From positions 208 to 11,197 of the forward strand of contig PLYG01000357.1 of the NCBI GenBank assembly GCA_003153335.1: a DNA stretch of 10,990 bases. The letters run 5' to 3'. Below the pieces are notes generated by a model. That model saw nothing but the letters and a program-made list of their open reading frames with translations. It did not search any database and was not told the origin of the DNA. Both the position numbers and the translations under genes were made by a program. Source of the DNA: Betaproteobacteria bacterium. Lineage in GTDB: Bacteria; Pseudomonadota; Gammaproteobacteria; Burkholderiales; Casimicrobiaceae. Shown in pieces: positions 6,659 to 10,990 of the stretch. Within the stretch, counting starts at the first letter, position 1, and each line of letters starts with the position of its first letter.

Positions 6659-6955
6659 CTAGTTGAATGTCACAGCATACTGCGTGAATTGCGCATCCTG
6701 GCCGGCCGGCACCAGGAAGAGTTCGATGACCCCCAATTCCGGATGTTGCACCGCATAGGTGCCTTGGGGCAGTGACGGGTTGCGTGGTCCGGAAAGCATC
6801 AGTGAAAACGGCGCGTCGCGAAAGCGATGGGAAGGGCGCGGTTCCACCGAGAGTACCGTCAACTCGATGGTTGTGATCACTTCGCCGACCTTTACGCTTA
6901 CTGTGAGCGGACAGGTCAGCGACGCGAAATCTTCAGGCATCAAAAGGTCAGGCAT
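6659..6955 (-). CDS. DUF6916-type small protein
   Basis: A 98-aa protein read leftward. The start at 6955 is chosen because the protein begins MPDLLMPEDFASLTCPLTVS, the usual family beginning with a short helix and then the first strand; the open frame reaching up to 7309 on this strand only mirrors trxC. Later hallmarks are RPSHRFRDAPFSLMLSGP (40-57), LPQGTYAVQHPELG (62-75) and IELFLVPAG (77-85) with a terminal YAVTFN. I recall this pattern as DUF6916, a short beta-rich domain of unknown function that I associate with tail-collar protein loci. Its stop is 11 nt from the stop of the convergent GNAT gene. No strong ribosome site is visible. It may be transcribed with trxC, 98 nt upstream, or from its own promoter. 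Confidence 0.75.
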   Translation of the reverse strand: MPDLLMPEDFASLTCPLTVSVKVGEVITTIELTVLSVEPRPSHRFRDAPFSLMLSGPRNPSLPQGTYAVQHPELGVIELFLVPAGQDAQFTQYAVTFN

Positions 6956-7053
6956 GGCGCGCTCGCAAACAGCAGGCCGACAAGATAGCAGCAATCGGAC
7001 AGGGTTCGTCGAAATTCCGTCGTGATCGATGGATATCGATGCGCTCCACCCTG

Positions 7054-7509
7054 CTATGCGGCAGTGCGCGGCGCGCTGGCGAGCGGGCCCAGCCAGCCGG
7101 TCAGCGCGCGGGTTTCCATCGCGCCCGATTGGCGCGCAATCTCGCGGCCTTGCCGGAAGACAACCAGCGCGGGAATGCTTCGTATTTTGTAGCGAGCGGC
7201 AATTTCCTGAGCGGCCTCCGTGTCGAGTTTGGCAAAGCGCATCCGCGGTTCGAGCTGTGCCGCCGCGCGCGCGAAATGGGGCGCCATCATTCGGCACGGA
7301 CCGCACCACGCCGCCCAGAAATCGACGACCACCGGGATGTCGTTGCGACTGGTATGGAGATCGAAGGTTTCAGCGGTCAACTCGATCGGCTGCGCATTGA
7401 AAAGCGTTTGCTTGCACTTGCCGCAAATGGGTGCGCTGGCGAGCCGGGTTTCGGGAACCCGGTTCACAGCGTTGCAAGAGGGACAGACGATGTGTAATGA
7501 GTGATCCAT
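7054..7509 (-). CDS. trxC: Thioredoxin 2 (TrxC), with N-terminal zinc finger
   Basis: A 151-aa cytosolic disulfide reductase, the usual length for TrxC. The N-terminal zinc-binding module has CPSC at 9-12 and CGKC at 29-32. The thioredoxin domain follows, with VVDFWAAWCGPCRMMAP (61-77; redox pair Cys69 and Cys72), FAKLDTE (92-98) and the cis-proline loop RSIPALVVF (110-118). It reduces protein disulfides with thioredoxin reductase and is often induced by oxidative stress through OxyR. The ATG at 7509 gives the correct family start MDHSLHIVCPSC; the longer open frame to 7650 adds unrelated residues. No Shine-Dalgarno sequence is present (CCCCCCAA precedes the ATG). It is divergent from the ATP synthase operon; no confident promoter could be placed for it. 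Confidence 0.95.
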   Translation of the reverse strand: MDHSLHIVCPSCNAVNRVPETRLASAPICGKCKQTLFNAQPIELTAETFDLHTSRNDIPVVVDFWAAWCGPCRMMAPHFARAAAQLEPRMRFAKLDTEAAQEIAARYKIRSIPALVVFRQGREIARQSGAMETRALTGWLGPLASAPRTAA

Positions 7510-7620
7510 TTGGGGGGCTGTTTGTGAGAGCGTACGATCGACATATGGACCCGGTCTTGACAATTCGCAAGGCTCTTTTCGCTGCCCTGCGTATATTCGC
7601 GACATAGCGTAGCGCGCCGC

Positions 7621-7636
7621 GTCGCCGCACGGCGAC
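7621..7636. repeat. Perfect 7-bp inverted repeat in the trxC-atpI divergent region
   Basis: GTCGCCG and CGGCGAC are separated by 2 nt and end 5 nt before the -35 box of the predicted atp promoter. This is a suitable place for an operator, but the GC content makes chance occurrence possible. Confidence 0.35.
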
Positions 7637-7641
7637 AGCGT

Positions 7642-7671
7642 TTGACGCACCGCAATAAATCAGGCTACAAT
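7642..7671 (+). promoter_or_regulatory. Predicted sigma70-type promoter of the ATP synthase operon
   Basis: TTGACG (7642-7647) and TACAAT (7666-7671), each 5 of 6 to consensus, are separated by 18 nt. The start of transcription would be near 7678, giving a leader of about 68 nt before the atpI ATG. It is the best promoter match in the window and lies exactly where an atp promoter is expected. Confidence 0.7.
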
Positions 7672-7675
7672 CGAA

Positions 7676-7717
7676 CGGTTTGCTCCACGCGGTTTAGGCC
7701 CGGTTTCGGTGCGGTTT
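7676..7717 (+). repeat. Four CGGTTT copies in the atp leader, three in 11-nt phase
   Basis: CGGTTT occurs at 7676-7681, 7690-7695, 7701-7706 and 7712-7717. The last three are spaced exactly 11 nt apart, about one helical turn. It could be a protein-binding array or a degenerate tandem repeat; the function is unknown. Confidence 0.5.
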
Positions 7718-7745
7718 GGTTTCCGGCCCGGGTGCACCTTCCACA

Positions 7746-8150
7746 ATGACGACCTACCTGATGAGCTCCCCGGTTCGCGCGACGCTGCGCTGGCAAGCTG
7801 GGGCGACGCTGGGTGTGGCGCTGGTGGCGGGCATGTGGGTGGGCATCGATGGTGCGATTTCGGCGGTGCTGGGGGGAATGATCACCGTGATTGCGGGCAT
7901 CGCGTTCGCGGTCATGGTCAGCATCATGAATTCGCCCTCGGCGGAAGCGACGCTGGTTACGATGTTCCTCGCCGAAGGGGCGAAAATCGCGGCGATCATC
8001 CTGTTGTTGTGGCTGGTGATCACCGCATACAAGGATCTGGTGGCGGCGGCATTTTTTACGGCATTTGTCATCACGGTGTTACTAAATCGGATGGCATTCT
8101 GGGTCCGCAGCGCTCACGCGGACGAACCGGACAAGACTGAGTGGAAATAG
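7746..8150 (+). CDS. atpI: ATP synthase subunit I (AtpI-like membrane protein)
   Basis: 134 aa, first gene of the atp operon. Four predicted membrane segments at about 18-34, 37-60, 80-96 and 98-120, with LAEGAKIAA (75-83) in the third as in AtpI proteins, and a charged C-terminal tail (ADEPDKTEWK). AtpI assists assembly of the c-ring and is non-catalytic and poorly conserved. The ATG at 7746 is preferred over the TTG at 7716, whose extra residues are not membrane-like. The ribosome site is weak. The next gene begins 10 nt downstream. The assignment depends on topology and position more than on sequence motifs. Confidence 0.85.
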   Translation: MTTYLMSSPVRATLRWQAGATLGVALVAGMWVGIDGAISAVLGGMITVIAGIAFAVMVSIMNSPSAEATLVTMFLAEGAKIAAIILLLWLVITAYKDLVAAAFFTAFVITVLLNRMAFWVRSAHADEPDKTEWK

Positions 8151-8160
8151 GCGACTTAGC

Positions 8161-8967
8161 ATGGAACCCGGCACCGAACTGACCCCGACCGAGTACATCA
8201 CTCATCACCTGACCTTTCTGACCAAGCCGATCGGCGATGGCGGCTTCTGGTCGATCAACGTCGATACCGTCGTCACCGCGGTCCTGCTTGGATTCGTCGG
8301 CTTCGGCTTCCTCTGGTGGGTGGTGCGGGGTGCCACTTCCGGCGTGCCGGGCAAGCGCCAGGCCTTTGTCGAACTGTGCGTCGATTTCGTCGACGAGCAG
8401 GTCAAGGGCATTTTCCACGGCGACCGCAAGTTCGTGGCACCCCTGGCGTTGACGGTGTTCGTCTGGGTCGTGCTGATGAACGCGATGGACTTCATCCCGG
8501 CCGACCTGATCGACAAGGGCGTTGTCTCCCCGGTAGGCGGACACTTCTGGCGCGCGGTGCCGACCGCCGACGTCAACACCACCTTCGCGTTGGCCTTGTC
8601 GGTCTGGACGCTGATGATTTTCTACAGCATCAAGGTCAAGGGCCTGGGCGGCTGGATACACGAACTGTTCTGCACCCCGTTTGGCTCCAACCCGCTGTTG
8701 TGGGTGTTCAATTTCCTGTTCAACCTGGTCGAGTACCTGTCCAAGCCGCTGTCGCACAGCCTGCGGCTGTACGGCAACATGTACGCGGGCGAAATCATTT
8801 TTCTGCTGCTGGCCCTCTGGGCGGCCACCAGCTGGGCCGGCGCGATCTTCGGCGTCGTCCTGACCGTCGGCTGGGAGATCTTCCACGTCCTGATCGTTTT
8901 GTTGCAGGCCTACATATTCATGATGTTGACCATCGTCTATGTCTCGATGGCGCACGAGTCGCATTGA
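8161..8967 (+). CDS. atpB: ATP synthase Fo subunit a
   Basis: 268-aa integral membrane protein that forms the proton half-channels against the c-ring. Essential residues are visible: Arg202 in HSLRLYGNMYAGE (the equivalent of E. coli Arg210), Glu211, His242 and Gln249 in IFHVLIVLLQAYIF. The N-terminal region EYITHHLTFL and the MNAMDFIPADLI segment (106-117) are typical. Hydrophobic spans include about 36-56, 93-112, 143-158, 179-195, 207-225 and 228-262. An AGGCG ribosome site overlaps the atpI stop codon. It is followed by an unusually long spacer before atpE. Confidence 0.97.
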   Translation: MEPGTELTPTEYITHHLTFLTKPIGDGGFWSINVDTVVTAVLLGFVGFGFLWWVVRGATSGVPGKRQAFVELCVDFVDEQVKGIFHGDRKFVAPLALTVFVWVVLMNAMDFIPADLIDKGVVSPVGGHFWRAVPTADVNTTFALALSVWTLMIFYSIKVKGLGGWIHELFCTPFGSNPLLWVFNFLFNLVEYLSKPLSHSLRLYGNMYAGEIIFLLLALWAATSWAGAIFGVVLTVGWEIFHVLIVLLQAYIFMMLTIVYVSMAHESH

Positions 8968-8983
8968 TGTCGTGACGTATTTG

Positions 8984-9038
8984 CCTCCCTCGCCCCCAAC
9001 CCCTCTCCCCGAGGGAGAGGGGTTGGGGGTGAGGGAGG
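8984..9038. repeat. Long palindromic intergenic element between atpB and atpE
   Basis: Two 26-nt arms (8984-9009 and 9013-9038) pair completely with one G-U wobble at 8992/9030 and a 3-nt loop (CGA). The arms are built of C-rich blocks (CCCCCAACCCCTCTCCC) and their complement, a pattern I recall as a dispersed intergenic palindrome in xanthomonads and related bacteria. It lies 16 nt after the atpB stop. No T-run follows, so it is better seen as a REP-like or mRNA-stabilising hairpin than as a terminator, since the operon continues. Confidence 0.85.
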
Positions 9039-9076
9039 GCGGAATTGGAACAAAGGGAAAGATTTTCGGCAGTGCA

Positions 9077-9132
9077 GTGATTCAGTAATTTAGCATTAAG
9101 TGATTCAGCAATTCAGTCAATCAGTCTGTTAG
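9077..9132 (+). repeat. Degenerate octamer tandem repeat upstream of atpE
   Basis: Seven consecutive units of 7-9 nt can be read, each ending in AG: GTGATTCAG, TAATTTAG, CATTAAG, TGATTCAG, CAATTCAG, TCAATCAG and TCTGTTAG. The two best 18-nt copies (9076-9093 and 9099-9116) match at 16 positions. The tract is AT-rich, unlike its surroundings, and ends 16 nt before the atpE start codon. Confidence 0.65.
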
Positions 9133-9148
9133 CGAAAGGAAGTACAAA

Positions 9149-9421
9149 ATGGAAAAGATGCAACTGATAGCCTTGATCCAGGCCTATACCGGCGTGGGAA
9201 TCGGCCTGATGATCGGTCTGGGCGCGTTGGGTGCGTGTATCGGCGTGGGGATCATGTGCTCGCGCTTTCTGGAAGGCGCCGCGCGCCAGCCGGAACTGAT
9301 GCCGCAACTGCAGGCTAAGGTGTTCCTGTTGCTCGGCCTGATCGACGCGTCGTTCATCATCGGCGTGGGTCTGGCGATGTTGTTCGCGTTCGGCAATCCG
9401 CTTCTCGCGCAACTCAAGTAA
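9149..9421 (+). CDS. atpE: ATP synthase Fo subunit c
   Basis: 90-aa hairpin of two membrane helices forming the rotor ring. Helix 1 (about 14-37) carries the glycine-rich packing motif GIGLMIGLGALGACIGVGIM. The polar loop GAARQPE (43-49) contacts F1. Helix 2 holds the proton-carrying Asp66 in LLGLIDASFIIGVGLAM. The protein is slightly longer than the E. coli subunit (79 aa) at both ends, with a polar MEKMQLIALIQAY beginning. There is a good ribosome site AAGGAAG 6 nt before the ATG. In operons of this type atpE needs high translation to supply about ten copies, consistent with its own strong ribosome site after the long spacer. Confidence 0.97.
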   Translation: MEKMQLIALIQAYTGVGIGLMIGLGALGACIGVGIMCSRFLEGAARQPELMPQLQAKVFLLLGLIDASFIIGVGLAMLFAFGNPLLAQLK

Positions 9422-9460
9422 CCGCGACCCATTGCTGACGCATATCGGTAGGGAGTTGCA

Positions 9461-9931
9461 ATGAACATCAACTTGACGCTGTTCGCGGTTGCCGCCGCGT
9501 TCGCGCTGTTCATCTGGTTCACGGCCGTATTCATATGGCCGCCATTGATGAGGGCGATCGAATCCCGGCAAAAGAACATTGCCGATGGGCTGGCCGCCGG
9601 AGAGCGCGGCAAACAGGATCTGGCGCAGGCCGAAACGCGGGTGACCGCCCTGGTGAACGAAGCCAAGGCGCGGGCTGCCGAGATCGTGGCGCTGGCTGAA
9701 AAGCAGCGCAACGCGACCATCGACAAATCGAAGTCCGAGGCGCTCGCCGAAGCCGCGAAAGTCACCCAGGCCAAGCTCGCCGAGCTCGAGCAGGAAATCG
9801 CGCGCGCGAAGGAAGTGCTGCGCAACCAGGTCGCCGATCTGGCAGTGCGCGGCGCGGAGAAAATCCTGTCGCGCGAAATCAACCCGCAAGTGCACGCCGA
9901 GCTGCTGAACAAGCTGAAAGCGGAACTGTAA
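9461..9931 (+). CDS. atpF: ATP synthase Fo subunit b
   Basis: 156 aa, the same length as E. coli subunit b. One N-terminal membrane helix (about 5-28, FAVAAAFALFIWFTAVFIW) is followed by the conserved PPLMRAIESRQKNIADGL and a long charged helix (about 35-140) rich in Ala, Glu, Lys and Gln that forms the dimeric peripheral stalk. The C-terminus VHAELLNKLKAEL binds the delta subunit. A TAGGGAG ribosome site lies 5 nt upstream. The stop overlaps the atpH start by one base (TAATG). Confidence 0.97.
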   Translation: MNINLTLFAVAAAFALFIWFTAVFIWPPLMRAIESRQKNIADGLAAGERGKQDLAQAETRVTALVNEAKARAAEIVALAEKQRNATIDKSKSEALAEAAKVTQAKLAELEQEIARAKEVLRNQVADLAVRGAEKILSREINPQVHAELLNKLKAEL

Positions 9932-10467
9932 TGGCCGAACTCGCGACCATCGCGCGACCCTACGCCGAGGCGGCGTTCAAGCTCGCTACCGAGCAGAACG
10001 CGTTGCCGGTCTGGGGCGAGATGCTCAAGTTCGCCGCGGCGGTGATGAGCGATCCGGCGATGCAGGGGGCGATCGACAATCCGAAGCTGGGCGCCGAGCA
10101 GAAGGAAGCGCTGTTCCTTTCGGTGTGCGGCGACAAGCTCAACGCCATCGGGCGCAACTTCATCAAGGTGCTGGTCGAAGCCGACCGGATCGTGGTGCTG
10201 CCGCAGATCGAAGCGATGTTCGCGCAGTTGAAGAATGCGGCGGAAGGTGTCGCCAAGGCGCAGATCGTCAGCGCTATTGCGCTGACCGACCTCCAGGTGA
10301 GCGAACTCAAGGTCGTGCTGGAAAAGCGTTTTGGCAAAAAGATCGAAGCGACCGCGTCGGTGGATCCGAGCCTGATCGGCGGCGCGCGCATCGTGGTTGG
10401 TGACCAGGTGGTCGACGGCTCCATCGCGGGCAAGCTGCAGGCGATGGCTACCCAATTGAAAAGCTAA
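9931..10467 (+). CDS. atpH: ATP synthase F1 subunit delta
   Basis: 178 aa, typical length. The N-terminal helical domain begins with the conserved TIARPYAEAAF (6-16), which binds the top of the alpha-beta hexamer. The C-terminal part DPSLIGGARIVVGDQVVDGS (144-163) is the family signature, joining the b-subunit stalk. It starts inside the stop codon of atpF, so translational coupling is likely. Confidence 0.97.
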   Translation: MAELATIARPYAEAAFKLATEQNALPVWGEMLKFAAAVMSDPAMQGAIDNPKLGAEQKEALFLSVCGDKLNAIGRNFIKVLVEADRIVVLPQIEAMFAQLKNAAEGVAKAQIVSAIALTDLQVSELKVVLEKRFGKKIEATASVDPSLIGGARIVVGDQVVDGSIAGKLQAMATQLKS

Positions 10468-10500
10468 AAGATTTCCGCACGCGCGGAGTTGGAGAGAATC

Positions 10501-10990
10501 ATGCAGTTGAACCCTTCCGAAATCAGTGAACTGATCAAGAGCAAGATCCAGAGTCTGGATACGTCCTCACAGGTTCGCACCCAGGGCACGGTGGTCTCGG
10601 TCACGGACGGCATCTGCCGCGTCCACGGCCTGGCCGATGCGATGCAGGGTGAAATGCTGGAGTTTCCGGACAACACCTTCGGCCTGGCGCTCAACCTCGA
10701 GCGCGATTCGGTTGGCGCCGTGATCATGGGCGCGTACGAGCAAATTTCCGAAGGCGATGTCGTCAAGTGCACAGGCCGCATTCTGGAAGTGCCGGTCGGC
10801 CCGGAACTGCTCGGACGCGTCGTCAACGCGCTGGGCATGCCGATCGACGGCAAGGGCCCGGTCAACGCCAAGCTCTCCGAGCCGATCGAGAAGATCGCCC
10901 CGGGCGTGATCTGGCGCAAGTCGGTGTCGCAGCCAGTGCAAACGGGCCTGAAGTCCATCGATTCGATGGTGCCGATCGGCCGCGGCCAGC
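10501..10990 (+). CDS. atpA: ATP synthase F1 subunit alpha, N-terminal part (continues past window)
   Basis: The first 163 codons of a protein normally about 510-515 aa. MQLNPSEISELIKSKI is the N-terminal helix; residues about 25-95 form the beta-barrel crown (GLADAMQGEM, LNLERDSVGAVIMG), and KCTGRILEVPVG followed by LLGRVVNALGMPIDGKGP begins the nucleotide-binding domain. The window ends at PIGRGQ, a few residues before the expected Walker A motif. The ATG follows a GGAGAG ribosome site, 33 nt after atpH. The truncation is an artefact of the window edge. Confidence 0.98.
   Translation, partial: MQLNPSEISELIKSKIQSLDTSSQVRTQGTVVSVTDGICRVHGLADAMQGEMLEFPDNTFGLALNLERDSVGAVIMGAYEQISEGDVVKCTGRILEVPVGPELLGRVVNALGMPIDGKGPVNAKLSEPIEKIAPGVIWRKSVSQPVQTGLKSIDSMVPIGRGQ

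Noticed and set aside
6956..7309. Upstream extension of the DUF6916 frame
   Set aside because: It overlaps the trxC coding sequence in another frame and adds Arg/Ala-rich sequence without family features.
7557..7562. Perfect TTGACA box on the plus strand
   Set aside because: No -10 element at 16-19 nt; TATATT lies 29 nt downstream, too far for sigma70. The pair at 7642-7671 is much better.
7510..7650. Upstream extension of trxC to 7650
   Set aside because: The extra 47 residues do not match TrxC, whose family start is at the CPSC zinc module; the extension covers the promoter region.
8071..8964. 297-aa open frame on the minus strand opposite atpB
   Set aside because: Antisense shadow of atpB: Asp/Gln/His/Arg-rich with no domain resemblance.
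8984..9038. Intrinsic terminator after atpB
   Set aside because: No T-run follows the stem, and the operon genes atpE to atpA continue downstream; a terminator here would cut the complex in half.
9184..10455. 423-aa open frame on the minus strand
   Set aside because: It lies entirely opposite atpE, atpF and atpH, whose products are unmistakable; its composition (Arg/His/Ser-rich) is that of a mirror frame in GC-rich DNA.
1..10990. CRISPR array, tRNA, rRNA or insertion sequence
   Set aside because: No evenly spaced direct repeats with unique spacers, no cloverleaf-like sequence, no transposase frame and no flanking terminal repeats were seen by eye.

Overview
The window looks like chromosomal DNA of a GC-rich (about 60%) Gram-negative proteobacterium. 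The atpI-B-E-F-H-A order, the AtpA N-terminus starting MQLNPSEISELIK, and a CCC(A/C)AACCCCTCTCC-type intergenic palindrome suggest a gammaproteobacterium, most likely of the order Xanthomonadales (Lysobacterales). That placement rests on family memory, not a search, and a betaproteobacterium is not excluded.

Left part (1-2454, + strand): the C-terminal 817 codons of a very large, low-complexity Gly/Thr/Ser/Asn-rich right-handed beta-helix protein, probably a surface or secreted adhesin; its start lies outside the window. It is followed by a strong hairpin (2470-2498) and a structured non-coding leader.

Middle part (2822-6955): an accessory block. Three tandem paralogues of the phage tail-collar/MdpB type (2822-4384) are followed by a 146-aa protein I do not recognise (4425-4865), a 48-aa remnant that looks like the front of a small antitoxin (4986-5132, with a promoter positioned for leaderless transcription), a Tat-exported protein of unknown function (5230-6078), and a GNAT acetyltransferase that starts 5 nt after it (6084-6647). 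Facing them on the minus strand is a 98-aa DUF6916-type protein (6659-6955). No capsid, terminase, portal, integrase, tape-measure or sheath gene is present, so this is not a visible prophage. It looks like a bacterial locus that uses tail-collar folds, with a modifying enzyme and an exported protein close by; this is the best candidate here for an undescribed system.

Right part: trxC (thioredoxin 2) on the minus strand at 7054-7509, then the divergent F1Fo ATP synthase operon atpI-atpB-atpE-atpF-atpH-atpA (7746 to the window end, atpA truncated just before its Walker A motif). The operon has a good sigma70-type promoter (7642-7671), a leader with a phased CGGTTT repeat, and an unusual 181-nt atpB-atpE spacer that holds a 26-bp-stem palindrome and a degenerate octamer repeat.

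How the parts relate: the ATP synthase and TrxC genes are conserved core genes. The block from 1 to 6955 is accessory and looks devoted to cell-surface or exported products. The functional link among its members is inferred from gene order and strand only.
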